Assembly: GCF_009829075.1 (NCBI RefSeq)
Contig: NZ_WUQZ01000010.1
Span: 39,329-103,328, forward strand
Length of the DNA stretch: 64,000 nucleotides
Direction of reading: 5' to 3'
Origin: Sphingobacterium composti
Lineage (GTDB): Bacteria; Bacteroidota; Bacteroidia; Sphingobacteriales; Sphingobacteriaceae
This document shows positions 19,727 to 29,721 of this stretch, piece by piece (position 1 is the stretch's first letter; the number at the start of each line of letters is the position of its first letter). A program made the translations under genes and the position numbers. The notes beneath the pieces were generated by a model. The model did not search any database and had not been told where the DNA came from. It saw only the letters and a program-made list of their open reading frames with translations.

Positions 19727-20075
19727 AATATAGAATTTTACTATAGAACAATCAAATTTTATGGCGGTTGAACTCTGTACGTATAATAGTAACTACTAAT
19801 AAAACAATAGCACGCTAATCATTAATATTCTTCCTAACAAAATATACTTACTGGAATTATAAAGAACCTTATAAAAACTTCGTATACCCTTATTGTCATC
19901 CAATACCATAACTCAGGATTACTCATTTAATATAACCTAAAAATTCCTAAGACTGATCTTAAGACATAAATACTTACATTTTTAAAATTCAAAATAGATG
20001 GTTCTTTAATTTGAATTAGAAAGGATCTAAATCACCTTAAATTTTATAAAAATATTATCCAATTTAAGAATGGAC
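19727..20075. other. Intergenic region, no feature recognised
   Basis: AT-rich spacer between two minus-strand genes. It should hold the GH3 promoter and the end of the LytTR-like transcript, but I see no clear promoter match, strong hairpin or coding frame. Confidence 0.5.
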
Positions 20076-21026
20076 TTATTTATAATTTTTTAATTCTTGA
20101 TGTACGCTATCTTTAAAATTTCGGCTTATAAAAAGGTATGACTGTCTTTTGTCCTTACTAGAATTATATCCCTCATTAAAAGATTTTATATGCTTATACT
20201 TTTCTTCCAGGTCATCTTTAAGTGTTATATACTCTTGATTTCCTTTCTTTACTATTCCTTTAATAAAAAATTTATTTATCCAAATCCACCTGTTGCATTG
20301 CAGCATAAAATCACTGTTTTTCAGCTCATTAATAATATCCCTATTTTCATAAGACTCCCAGGTGCCATCATGTTTAAATATTATTGTGGATTCTTTATTT
20401 ACCTTTAAAACCGCAAGATTTAATTCAAGCTCAGCAAATTCTCTTTTAAAATCATTTGAAGACCACAAATCATTTTTGATCTCTATTTTTTCATTATTTT
20501 GAGACTTTAGAGTTTCTTCATTAGTATTATTTAACTCGATCTGATCATGGCTACCTATTTTTGAACTTGTTTTACTAGTTTTTAAGATTCTATTTTGATC
20601 GTAAAAATAGTATACCAAGAGCCCTAGTGTGGTAATACATAAAATATTAATTACCATGTAATATTCAGTTTGCATGTAGCCACTACGATTAAAATCTAGA
20701 TTTAATAAGGAAAAAATAATTTCCATCAATGCTGTAAAGACAAAAAGGGGAAATAATATCCCTACAGCTAACCTTGATACAATAAATAGTAATATGTGTT
20801 GATTTTCAGAATGATGAATATTATGGTGAAACCTTAAGGAGAGTTTAAAGTAGTAATACAATAAGCCAACACCAATTAGGAACATATACCAGAATTGAAA
20901 ACTCTGCATTGCTTTTAATATAGGAATTGATTGACGCGCAACTAGGATATAAAACGACAAAATTGTAGATAATAGCAAAAGTATAATGTTAATATGAATT
21001 TTTCTACACATAAAATATGCTGCCAT
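20076..21026 (-). CDS. Membrane-anchored LytTR-like transcriptional regulator
   Basis: A 316-residue protein with four predicted transmembrane helices in the first 155 residues, then a polar linker and a C-terminal domain (about 205-290) that resembles LytTR DNA-binding domains (IIFKHDGTWESYENRDIINE then CNRWIWINKFFIKGI, close to the usual HRSFLVN pattern). It would bind DNA from the membrane without phosphorylation, a layout common in Bacteroidota. It is transcribed away from the small-protein gene at 21300 and may control it or the neighbouring redox/SusCD locus. The LytTR assignment rests on a weak pattern match. Confidence 0.6.
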   Translation of the reverse strand: MAAYFMCRKIHINIILLLLSTILSFYILVARQSIPILKAMQSFQFWYMFLIGVGLLYYYFKLSLRFHHNIHHSENQHILLFIVSRLAVGILFPLFVFTALMEIIFSLLNLDFNRSGYMQTEYYMVINILCITTLGLLVYYFYDQNRILKTSKTSSKIGSHDQIELNNTNEETLKSQNNEKIEIKNDLWSSNDFKREFAELELNLAVLKVNKESTIIFKHDGTWESYENRDIINELKNSDFMLQCNRWIWINKFFIKGIVKKGNQEYITLKDDLEEKYKHIKSFNEGYNSSKDKRQSYLFISRNFKDSVHQELKNYK

Positions 21027-21299
21027 AGGTTAGAAGTATTAAAATATAATTAAATAATATACTTTTAACAAATTTTTCCCAATAAAACCTAATCAGTATT
21101 TAACTAAAGTAAGCTCCAAAATTGTATTTGAGTAGAATTCTATTTCCAAAAATATTTGAAATTTTCATCCTATCATTGATAACATGCAGTTGGGGATAAA
21201 ATAATGCATTTGAGGCTATAATCCAAGATGCAGAATAGATTATTGGGGGCCATGAGTGCTAATTTTATCCTAATAATTTCATTTCAAAACAACTACATT

Positions 21300-21722
21300 A
21301 TGGAAAAACACCCATTAACAAATCTCGGAATTGCTCAGCTAATAGCTGAACTTTACGCTTTAAATGACGCTCAATTGCAAGTAGAAATTGATTCAATTCT
21401 ATTAGATTTTGACAGCTGGATATTAAATCATATTGAGCTAAATATTCATCAGCAAAATTATCTCTCGCAGCTTCCTGTTGAAGTAAAAACTTGCATTCAG
21501 GTACAAGTAGCTAATAGTATGACTCTACGCTCACCTATTATTTTTACCAAAGCTGTTCCAATGTCGAATCCATCTGATCCAGAACCTCCTAAAGAAGGAA
21601 GGGGAAAGCTAATTGGACTTAAAAGTACTACAGCTAATAATTATAATAGTGTTATTGGATTAGTAAATCAAGACATACTTGAAATTGATATTAGTTACGC
21701 TAAAGAAGAGGATACCAAGTAA
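21300..21722 (+). CDS. Small cytoplasmic protein of unknown function
   Basis: A 140-residue protein when started at the ATG at 21300; the upstream in-frame ATGs give an extension without likely sense. The N-terminal 80 residues are predicted helical (IAQLIAELYALNDAQLQVEIDSI, then WILNHIELNIHQQNYLSQLP), and the C-terminal 50 are Pro/Gly/Ser rich with an acidic end. There is no signal peptide. It is followed by a very strong hairpin. The family is not recognised. It is divergent from the LytTR-like gene and sits at the edge of the redox/SusCD locus. Confidence 0.6.
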   Translation: MEKHPLTNLGIAQLIAELYALNDAQLQVEIDSILLDFDSWILNHIELNIHQQNYLSQLPVEVKTCIQVQVANSMTLRSPIIFTKAVPMSNPSDPEPPKEGRGKLIGLKSTTANNYNSVIGLVNQDILEIDISYAKEEDTK

Positions 21723-21729
21723 ACAACAA

Positions 21730-21770
21730 ATTTTAGCTGGGAGATTGATTTAATATCTCCCAGCTAAAAT
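21730..21770 (+). terminator. Strong hairpin terminator after the small-protein gene
   Basis: A perfect 16-bp stem from ATTTTAGCTGGGAGAT to its complement, with a 9-base loop, beginning 8 bases after the stop codon. The A-rich and T-rich ends of the stem supply the U-tract when transcribed, so it can act in both directions. Confidence 0.8.
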
Positions 21771-22213
21771 TCTTACTGAGGAACACTTAATACAAAGCAG
21801 CAAGAGAATTGATTACTTTTATACTGTCCACTAGAGCCTAAAATATCTTGGTTTTATTAAAAAGTTGCAGCTATTATTTGGTGAAGATCTGTGACAATGT
21901 CATTTTTTAATAGGTGATTAAGGGTAAATTATATTTACTTAAAAGTGTTGTATAATAATTACTAGAAATAATACTAATTAATTATTAATAGATTTTTCAA
22001 TAATCATGTCAATGAAAACGAGTCATCTATTAAAGCAGTGATTTTCTTTAGGGAAAGAAGAACTTAAAATTTTCGAAATTAAATAAATAAAATTCACAAC
22101 ATACTTTTTTTAAGCATTTCTTAATTAAGCGCTGAGCTATCAGATCGAGCATCAATCTTTAATTACTTAAAAGATAAAAACTAAAAAATAGAACCAAATA
22201 AAAACCATCAAAA
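21771..22213. other. AT-rich intergenic region, nothing recognised
   Basis: About 440 bp upstream of the Crp/Fnr-type gene. Very AT-rich with short A and T runs. No coding frame, repeat or clear promoter match was found. Confidence 0.5.
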
Positions 22214-22825
22214 ATGGTAGTTATAAGAAATAACAATCTTACATTTCGAGCACTTTTAGCTTTTTGGAAAAAGCATAGTACTATTGAAATGCATCACATA
22301 AATTGGATAAAGGAAAATATAGAAATAATAAAACCACTTTCTAAGGGAGATATTATCTACTTACAGGGTCAAAAGCAAAAATATGTCTATTTCGTATCCC
22401 ATGGCGCAATTGCAAGAATTATATATGATTCGAATTACAGAATACATATACTAAGTATAGCACTGCCTGAAATGGCTTTAATGAGTACTGTACATTTATT
22501 TAGTTCCACTCCTTCCGTAGGTAATATCATTGCACTACATGCAAATACTAGAATTATTAAAATTCCATATAAAGCACTAAAACATGTACAGCAGGATATT
22601 CCAGAAGTCAATACATTAGTCAGCATACTGAATAACAAAAAGAAAAAACAACTGGCTCAACTACGTATTTTGAGTAGCATCAGCAGCACAATCGACAGAT
22701 ACTTATATTTTGCTGAAAACATGAAAAATCTAAAAGCTTCATTAACCCATAAAGAAGCGGCACAGCTATTAGGAATATCAATAAACTCAATTTACCGGGC
22801 ATTAATTAAATGGAGAAATAGATAA
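22214..22825 (+). CDS. Crp/Fnr family transcriptional regulator
   Basis: A 203-residue protein with an N-terminal cyclic-nucleotide-binding-type beta-roll (LSKGDIIYLQGQKQKYVYFVSHG) and a C-terminal helix-turn-helix (SLTHKEAAQLLGISINSIYRAL). No Fnr-type cysteine cluster is present, so it is not an iron-sulfur oxygen sensor. It lies 100 bases upstream of a MauE-type gene and is likely a local regulator of the MauE, small exported protein and SusCD genes; the ligand is unknown. Confidence 0.85.
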   Translation: MVVIRNNNLTFRALLAFWKKHSTIEMHHINWIKENIEIIKPLSKGDIIYLQGQKQKYVYFVSHGAIARIIYDSNYRIHILSIALPEMALMSTVHLFSSTPSVGNIIALHANTRIIKIPYKALKHVQQDIPEVNTLVSILNNKKKKQLAQLRILSSISSTIDRYLYFAENMKNLKASLTHKEAAQLLGISINSIYRALIKWRNR

Positions 22826-22926
22826 AGTACTCTAAATTAATCCCATTAGTGAGTAGTTTTTTCATATGATACAGTTTCGAAATTTGAATTATAGGTCCTA
22901 TCTCCTATTTTATAAAATTAGAAACT

Positions 22927-23364
22927 ATGAAAAAACAGACATATATACTTGTAGCTATTACGTTTCTTTTACTAATACTATGGGTTCCAGTTAGTTTAAA
23001 CAAGATTGCTGATTTTGAAACTTTCAAGAACAATATTTATAATCAGCCATTTAACAAATACGTAGCTAAATTTATTATTTACAGTATTCCATTATTAGAA
23101 ATTACTACAGTAATATTTATTGTCGTTCCAAAATATAGGTTGTGGGGATTCATATTATCGACTTTATTAATGAGCGTGTTTACATTATATATTGCTGCAG
23201 CGCTGCTAAATGTTTGGGATAAATTACCATGTGGCTGTGGCCTTATAATTTCTGGAATGAACTGGGATGAACATCTATTATTCAACTCAATCTTTTTAAT
23301 CCTGAGTGTGACAGCTTGGTATATACAGTTCTCACTTCAAAAAACATCTTCAATTAAATTATAA
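22927..23364 (+). CDS. MauE/DoxX family redox-associated membrane protein
   Basis: A 145-residue integral membrane protein with four predicted helices and a CGCG motif (KLPCGCGLI, about residue 99) just after the third helix, typical of the MauE/DoxX-like proteins that pass electrons to periplasmic thioredoxin-like partners. In this locus the obvious partner is the TlpA-like protein encoded on the other strand beyond the SusC/SusD genes. The function is inferred from the family. Confidence 0.75.
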   Translation: MKKQTYILVAITFLLLILWVPVSLNKIADFETFKNNIYNQPFNKYVAKFIIYSIPLLEITTVIFIVVPKYRLWGFILSTLLMSVFTLYIAAALLNVWDKLPCGCGLIISGMNWDEHLLFNSIFLILSVTAWYIQFSLQKTSSIKL

Positions 23365-23575
23365 AATATCATCAATGAAAATAAAACTTCGGAATCTAGA
23401 TTCTAGGTTAATTTAGGTAAAGGGCATCGCCAGCCAAATGGTTTTCAGAATATCCAAATGTGAACTTTCAGGCATCGAACAAAAAATGAGAGTTGTTGGA
23501 TAACAAAAATGGACTATCCTATTAGATAGCCCAAATAAGCAAATAAAATTTTACTAACAATGTAAATCAAACACT

Positions 23576-23893
23576 ATGAAAAACATTAAAAACTATGCAA
23601 TGGCTTTGGTAGCCTTAGTCATTGCTGCTACAAGTCTGACGCTTATGTCATTTGTTAAAAAGGAACAATCTTCGAACTGGTATCCTGTGAATACTTCTGG
23701 TATCATTTCATCAACTCCACTATCTTCCCCGCCAAGTAATAGCCCTGATGATCCATGTAGTACTGCTAAAAACACCGATATGTGCGCGATAGAAATTGAA
23801 TTGAACCCAGCAAATCCCTTCCCAACATCTGTTACTCAAGCTCAAACCGATCATAATGTAACCGATGAAGCATATAGCCGATTAGTTGAGTAA
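23576..23893 (+). CDS. Small exported two-cysteine protein (DUF6520-like)
   Basis: A 105-residue protein with an N-terminal membrane/signal segment (AMALVALVIAATSLTLMSF), a Ser/Pro-rich linker and two cysteines spaced C-x8-C (about residues 61 and 70) that can form a disulfide. Small proteins of this build beside MauE and SusCD genes resemble the DUF6520 family; I assign this tentatively. Its position between a MauE-type protein and the TlpA/SusCD genes makes it a likely client of the redox pair, or a secreted factor. A hairpin terminator follows directly. Confidence 0.65.
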   Translation: MKNIKNYAMALVALVIAATSLTLMSFVKKEQSSNWYPVNTSGIISSTPLSSPPSNSPDDPCSTAKNTDMCAIEIELNPANPFPTSVTQAQTDHNVTDEAYSRLVE

Positions 23894-23903
23894 AAATTAA
23901 AAG

Positions 23904-23929
23904 AGAGCTCCAATAAAATTTGGAGCTCT
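23904..23929. terminator. Bidirectional terminator between convergent genes
   Basis: A perfect 10-bp stem (AGAGCTCCAA / TTGGAGCTCT) with a 6-base loop sits between the ends of the small exported protein gene (plus) and the SusD gene (minus). A/T-rich flanks allow it to serve both transcripts. Confidence 0.8.
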
Positions 23930-23937
23930 TCCTTTAA

Positions 23938-25317
23938 TTATCTTATATTTTGTTGCACTCCAGAAAATTTAATGACATATTCAGGAATTGGCATAGTATA
24001 CCTATTATCAAATGGAGGAAGTGTATAAATTTGATTATCTAATTTCCTTGTTAATATCATTTTTGCACCAGAGGTGTTATTAAATCTTTTCAAGTCTTCC
24101 CATCTATTTGATCGCAAGACCATTTCTTTACGCTTTTCTTTCAATATCAATTCTATCAATTGATCTTTAGAAACTTCATATTGAGGAACATAACTTAATT
24201 TATTTATTCGTTTAATTTTCAGATTATTATACAATGATAATGCTACATCTAATTTATCAATTCTTGCGGCTGCTTCCATTCCAATTACATAAACTTCATT
24301 AAGTGATATTCCAGAGAACATAAACAAATTACCTACATAACTACCTTTGAAAGTCTTATTTCCGAGTCCATTATCTCTAAAAAACATTCCCAATCTAAGA
24401 TCATCATTAGAGTATGTTACTAATAAATTTGTATCAATACATAATCTACTTTGAGCTAATGCTGAGATAGATGGTTGCCATGAATTAAATAGAATTTCTT
24501 TATTATTTAAACCATATGCAGGAAATGGATAAGATCTAGATGCATCTAATTCATTATAATCAATTAATTCAGCATTCATTTTTAAGCAAAGATCTGCATT
24601 ATGAAAAGCTTTCTCATAATCTTGAAAATACAAATATACTCTTGCCAAAAGTGCCAATACACTTTGTTTTGATGGTCTTTCAATATTATATTTAGAGTCA
24701 TCAAATAAAGTTTGAGCATTATTTAAATCTTCAATTATAAAATCATAAGCTGCTTTTACGTTTTCACGTGTTACTGGTATAGTAATATCTGATTCTTTTC
24801 TTAGAGGTATTCCAATTTTGTTACTTAAATCCTGTGATTCGGAACCATACTCACCAAACAAAACTAAAATATTAAAGTGGTTCCATGCACGATGAAATAA
24901 CGCTCTTGCCATCACATCGTTCCATTTCTTTTGATCATTTTCTGATGGCACAATCTTATTCAAACCTTCAATCGCAATGTTAGAATAAAATATCCGCTCA
25001 TACCCATTATCCCAATCTGCTGATTGAGTTCCTTCGAAAATCTCCTTATCCCATATATATACATTACGTTGAAAGGGTGTAACAATCGTTTCCCACGAGC
25101 TTTTGGTTAAAAAATAATCATCACTTGAAATTAGTGAGAGAGACTGTGAACCCTTCTCATTAAATATCGCTACACGATCAAGTAAAGCTTCAAAATCTTC
25201 TATAGTTGATAATACAACCAGATTTTTAGCAGGTTTTATATCTAAGAAACCTTGTGAGCAACTTAGGGTCAAAATACTAGTTATGAACATATATAATATT
25301 TTCTTAATCATAATCAT
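23938..25317 (-). CDS. SusD/RagB family lipoprotein (second locus)
   Basis: A 459-residue SusD-like lipoprotein with signal and lipobox LTLSC followed by SQGFLDIKPAKNLVV. The C-terminal LNEVYVIGMEAAARIDKLD and LILKEKRKEMVLRSNRWEDLKRFN segments are typical of SusD/RagB. The gene starts 5 bases after the SusC stop. It pairs with the STN-less SusC upstream of it; the two proteins should form one import complex. The substrate is unknown. Confidence 0.93.
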   Translation of the reverse strand: MIMIKKILYMFITSILTLSCSQGFLDIKPAKNLVVLSTIEDFEALLDRVAIFNEKGSQSLSLISSDDYFLTKSSWETIVTPFQRNVYIWDKEIFEGTQSADWDNGYERIFYSNIAIEGLNKIVPSENDQKKWNDVMARALFHRAWNHFNILVLFGEYGSESQDLSNKIGIPLRKESDITIPVTRENVKAAYDFIIEDLNNAQTLFDDSKYNIERPSKQSVLALLARVYLYFQDYEKAFHNADLCLKMNAELIDYNELDASRSYPFPAYGLNNKEILFNSWQPSISALAQSRLCIDTNLLVTYSNDDLRLGMFFRDNGLGNKTFKGSYVGNLFMFSGISLNEVYVIGMEAAARIDKLDVALSLYNNLKIKRINKLSYVPQYEVSKDQLIELILKEKRKEMVLRSNRWEDLKRFNNTSGAKMILTRKLDNQIYTLPPFDNRYTMPIPEYVIKFSGVQQNIR

Positions 25318-25322
25318 ATAAT

Positions 25323-28300
25323 TTAAAAGTTAGCTCTTAATCCTAATGAAAACTGTTTGGGAGGATTATAGTAGTAAAGATGATATTCTGGATCTAAACC
25401 TTGTTTATTTTTTGTCCAAATCAAACCAAGATTTTCCATTACCCCTATTACATCTAACTTAAATAAGTTATTCTTTAAGGGCAAACTATAATTTATCTGA
25501 ATACTTTGTAACCTAATATAATCTCCTCTCTCAACTAATACATCAGAATTCATATAATATAGTTCTCTATTACGATCAACTGTAGTAGGAATTGCAGGTA
25601 TATATGTTTTATCTTCATCCCCTGGTTGCTGCCAACGTAAATAATAATCGTTATGCATATTCCAACTATCTAAAAGTTCTTGGTAATTTATAGAGCTTCT
25701 CCTAAAATTGTACTTACCTTTCCAAAGAATCAATGCACTTAAGGATAGCTGTTTGTAACTCAATACAGCTCGAAATGAACCATTCCATATTGGAAAACTG
25801 CTTCCTATATTAATAAGGTTTTCAGGAAGAAACTTGGGAACATTAGTATAATTAGTAGTCAGATTACCTTCTTCCATAATTAATGGGGCTCCAGTTTGGC
25901 TATCAAGCCCATACCAAGGAAATGCATAAAATATATCACGTGACTTGCCTGCAACGGCAGGAACGATATATTGAAAATAGTCTTGTATACCCAATGGTAC
26001 AACGTTATAATCGACTACTTTATTCCAATTTTTACTAATACTAAAATCAGTATCAATTATGAGGTTATTCCCTATGTTATTTTTGCTAAACAATCTTACA
26101 TCAAAACCTGAACTTTCAAATTTGCCATAATTGATCATTTGTTTAACTCCCGATAAAATTGGATTGATTCCTGTAGTAGGATCTGCTTCTTTTAAGCCCA
26201 TAAGATCGTATGCATCCTTCTTGAAAAAATCTATACTTCCACCTAATGAACGTTTTAGTAGTGCCCAATCTACACCAATATTCCAGGAAAGTACACGTTC
26301 CCATTTAAGTTGTGGATTTCCTGCGGTTTTTAAAAGTGCCTCTCTTAATCCAGTACTACTATTAGTTGTAAATACTGCTGTTGGATAAGCTGTCGCATTC
26401 TTGTTGATATTACCATTCTCCCCTATTGTAGCTCTTAATTTTAATTCTGACAACTTTGAATTATTCATGAATTTTTCATTGTGTAAAAGCCAGCCAGAAG
26501 CTAAAGACCATAATGGAACTCCTTTCTGATTGGTTTTTACGCCAAATAAATTAGAACCATCCCAGCGCAAACTAGTTGTTAATAAATATCTGTTATCCCA
26601 CATCAGCGTTCCTAAGCCATAATAAGAAATAAACCTATCTGTAAGCTCATAGATTTGACTATTTGATGAAGGGATTCGTTGAGCTCCATCAGGATTCACT
26701 GTATAGTATTTGGTATAATCAAATATATTTTGCCCTATATAATTATCCTTACTGAAATTATACAATATCTGTAAAGGATCAAATATGGAAATATATGAGC
26801 TAATTTCACCTCCAACTAAAGAATTTATCGAAAGTTTATTAAATATATTTTTATTAAAATCCAGTTGCATACGCCCACCATACTTACGCGAAGAATCAAC
26901 AGTTTTATGTCTTATAGCACCATTTGGAATAATGAATGAACCAGGACCTTGCATAAATCTGTTGACTAAGTTTCTTGTATAATACGAATCTGCAGTAAAA
27001 TGATTAATTCTGTCCCCATTTGTGCTATTAAATATATAATTAGCTGAGATCGTTAAATCTTTTGATAACTTATAATTTAAATTGCTAAACATTCGAATGG
27101 AATTATTTTTATAAGTATTATCTCTAATATCTAGTTCTTCCAAGGGACTAAATAACCAATCTCTATTATGAGATTGATTAAATGAATCTAAAAAGAATGG
27201 GTTAAATGCAATTGCGCTTCTAGTTGGTTCTCCATTAATATCAATCAGAGATGCATAAGGGTATATCATATTCTTATCTGCTGGAACTATTCCTGACTGA
27301 TCAAATAACGATACACTATTATTTCGTTCCATTCTATGGATATAATCTATCGAAAACTGTGCTTCAAATTTAGATGTGATCCTTATCTTATTATCTACCC
27401 TTAGTGATAGTCTTGAATTAGAATTCCCTACCAAAACAGGTTTAACATCATCATAACCAATAGAGAACAGGTAGCTATGTAAGGATGAGCCTCCACTCAT
27501 ATTAATATTCATTATTTTATCTATGGCATTTTGATATAAGTATTGATCTGCTTGCTTTCTTATATCCTGTTCCATAAATTTTGATTTTTCAAATTGAAAT
27601 TCGTTTTCATCAATTAGGCCCTTATGCTTTTTGGACAATAGATGTACATATGGAGATAACAATATTGTTTTTTCATCACGATAATAATTTCGATTAAACA
27701 TAATTTCCTCGAAACCCATATATTCAGGAGCAGATATAAATCTATTGTTAGCATATAAATTAGGTTTATTACTGATACGAGTTGTAAATAATGCATTTAT
27801 TGATTTACTTTCTCCTATTTTAGATTGTTTGAGCTGAATTACGATAACACCATTTGCGGACTTAGCCCCCCAAATTGCAGATGCGGAAGCATCTTTTAAA
27901 AAAGATATCGATTCAATGTCATTGGGATTAATGTCAGATAATTTGCCTTCAAAGGGAAAATTGTTAACAATAATTAATGGTCGAGCATCACTCATTAACG
28001 TACTCATACCTCTTAACCGCAGTGAAACATCCGTTTTCCCTCCTTCTGTTTGCATTGCTGCTCTCCGATCCAAAGCAAGTGATCCAGAAAGTCCATCCAA
28101 TCTATCTAGAATATTCGATGAGAGTGATTGATTTAACTTTTTTTTATCAAAAATCTCAAAAGATCCTGCCGCACGTTCCTTAGGTATCAAAGTATATCCC
28201 GTAGCGTATACAGCTACCTCTTGGATTTCTCCTTCATTCCTTTCCAAATGAATAATTAATTCGTCCAATTTATTATTGATTATAATAGTTTTGGATTTGT

Positions 28301-28541
28301 ATTGAACATGACTTATATGGAGCATCATTGAGTCCCTTACCTGTGGAATCGTAAATCTTCCTTGTTCACCAGTAACGTAAAAAATTGTACGCCCGTGTAT
28401 TTGAAGCGTTACTCCAGCAATAGGCTCATTGGTGCCTTCTGAGCGAATAATTCCAGATACATCTCTTATTGATTGCCCCTTAATTCCTGTTGCTAATATG
28501 CTTAGGAACAATAAAAAAAAATAACATTTTAATTTCATCAT
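25323..28541 (-). CDS. SusC/RagA TonB-linked outer-membrane transporter, without STN domain
   Basis: A 1072-residue transporter with a signal peptide to about residue 22, a carboxypeptidase-like regulatory domain (VSGIIRSEGTNEPIAGVTLQ), a plug with the SusC signature (SISFLKDASASAIWGAKSANG) and a TonB-dependent barrel. Unlike the first SusC in the window it has no STN domain, and there is no sigma/FecR pair nearby, so it must be regulated differently, possibly by the Crp/Fnr or LytTR-like proteins. It sits between a TlpA-like gene and its SusD partner with very short gaps, as one operon. Confidence 0.95.
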   Translation of the reverse strand: MMKLKCYFFLLFLSILATGIKGQSIRDVSGIIRSEGTNEPIAGVTLQIHGRTIFYVTGEQGRFTIPQVRDSMMLHISHVQYKSKTIIINNKLDELIIHLERNEGEIQEVAVYATGYTLIPKERAAGSFEIFDKKKLNQSLSSNILDRLDGLSGSLALDRRAAMQTEGGKTDVSLRLRGMSTLMSDARPLIIVNNFPFEGKLSDINPNDIESISFLKDASASAIWGAKSANGVIVIQLKQSKIGESKSINALFTTRISNKPNLYANNRFISAPEYMGFEEIMFNRNYYRDEKTILLSPYVHLLSKKHKGLIDENEFQFEKSKFMEQDIRKQADQYLYQNAIDKIMNINMSGGSSLHSYLFSIGYDDVKPVLVGNSNSRLSLRVDNKIRITSKFEAQFSIDYIHRMERNNSVSLFDQSGIVPADKNMIYPYASLIDINGEPTRSAIAFNPFFLDSFNQSHNRDWLFSPLEELDIRDNTYKNNSIRMFSNLNYKLSKDLTISANYIFNSTNGDRINHFTADSYYTRNLVNRFMQGPGSFIIPNGAIRHKTVDSSRKYGGRMQLDFNKNIFNKLSINSLVGGEISSYISIFDPLQILYNFSKDNYIGQNIFDYTKYYTVNPDGAQRIPSSNSQIYELTDRFISYYGLGTLMWDNRYLLTTSLRWDGSNLFGVKTNQKGVPLWSLASGWLLHNEKFMNNSKLSELKLRATIGENGNINKNATAYPTAVFTTNSSTGLREALLKTAGNPQLKWERVLSWNIGVDWALLKRSLGGSIDFFKKDAYDLMGLKEADPTTGINPILSGVKQMINYGKFESSGFDVRLFSKNNIGNNLIIDTDFSISKNWNKVVDYNVVPLGIQDYFQYIVPAVAGKSRDIFYAFPWYGLDSQTGAPLIMEEGNLTTNYTNVPKFLPENLINIGSSFPIWNGSFRAVLSYKQLSLSALILWKGKYNFRRSSINYQELLDSWNMHNDYYLRWQQPGDEDKTYIPAIPTTVDRNRELYYMNSDVLVERGDYIRLQSIQINYSLPLKNNLFKLDVIGVMENLGLIWTKNKQGLDPEYHLYYYNPPKQFSLGLRANF

Positions 28542-28550
28542 ATTATTAGG

Positions 28551-29594
28551 TTAGTCTTGAAAAGGTGAAGTATATATTGGTTCATAACGATTTTCTTTTG
28601 GTATGTAGTTGATGTGACCATCTTTTAATTGATTAACAAATTCATATGATTCCTGTATCGGGTTTGAAGCTCCCAAATAATATCCGTCTTTAATCCACAC
28701 ATTAGGACCAACAAGTGTTTGTTTTAGAAAATAATTTGCTAGAAAATAAGATGCCGGACCGATGACCTGTGTATTTTTCCAATTCCGATCTTTAGCATAT
28801 CGTATGGCCCAAAAATCAAATTCCACATTTACAGCTAATACGCTGATATTATCTTTTAGTGATTTGTGATTTGTTTCCCAATGCACTACAGAAGCTAAGC
28901 AAGGTTTACACCAATAAGCCCAAAAATCTAATACAACTATGCGATTCTCACTTAACTCACGAAGTGTTACAAATTCACGATCCAGTGAATCATTAAAAAC
29001 CCTAATACGCATATCTAAAACATAATCATCAATTTTAGACTCTACTGGGAGACTTTGAATTAAGTTTGCTTTCGCCTTATACGATTTTACAGGATATTTA
29101 TTGAAATCAATGTCTGAATGCTGCTGACGAAGCTTATTTTCTAATCCAGTGTCAATTCTTTCTGAAAGGAAATATGTAAATGGAATTTTAAATGATGTAG
29201 TGTCCTGTCGTACGGCAGCAAAAACTGCATTACTACTAAAGATCAATAGAAAAATGATGGTCAACATATTCATGTTGTGCGTAGGGATAATATTATTAAA
29301 ATATTTTATAACATTTTTAACGAAATCTAAGTCTTTAACTTCATCAGAAGCCCCCTCTTTCTGTGAATACATTTTTCCTTCCGCGTCTTTTGAATACTTC
29401 AATCGTAATTGATACTCATAAATTTGTGAAGCCAGATATGAAGTATACCCTTCTAAATCTTCTGCACAAATTTCTTCATCCATATGTTGCCTCTTTGCCT
29501 TAAATATTTTAAAAATCGCGGGTGATTTAGCGGAAGATATGTACTCTAATAAAGGCATACTTCTTCCCTCTTGATAAAAATTCTTCATTTTCAA
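28551..29594 (-). CDS. TlpA-like thioredoxin protein with unusual N-terminal extension
   Basis: A 347-residue protein. Residues about 200-340 form a thioredoxin/TlpA domain with the active site DFWAYWCKPCLASV. Oddly, the signal-like segment (MNMLTIIFLLIFSSNAVFA) begins only at about residue 108. It is preceded by about 105 hydrophilic, Lys/Glu-rich residues in the same open frame. Either translation starts at the internal ATG (29273), giving a normal exported TlpA, or the protein is anchored with a cytoplasmic extension. It is the first gene of the second SusC/SusD operon and the probable partner of the MauE-type protein. Confidence 0.75.
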   Translation of the reverse strand: MKMKNFYQEGRSMPLLEYISSAKSPAIFKIFKAKRQHMDEEICAEDLEGYTSYLASQIYEYQLRLKYSKDAEGKMYSQKEGASDEVKDLDFVKNVIKYFNNIIPTHNMNMLTIIFLLIFSSNAVFAAVRQDTTSFKIPFTYFLSERIDTGLENKLRQQHSDIDFNKYPVKSYKAKANLIQSLPVESKIDDYVLDMRIRVFNDSLDREFVTLRELSENRIVVLDFWAYWCKPCLASVVHWETNHKSLKDNISVLAVNVEFDFWAIRYAKDRNWKNTQVIGPASYFLANYFLKQTLVGPNVWIKDGYYLGASNPIQESYEFVNQLKDGHINYIPKENRYEPIYTSPFQD

Positions 29595-29721
29595 GTGTAA
29601 TATATTTGGTTAATCGTAAAATGCTGATGTAGGATTTTTCAAAAGGAATAAAATCAATTCAATTTAATATCCTACATAACTCCAGCCATTACTAACAAAA
29701 ATTAAGATGGAATTATAAAAT

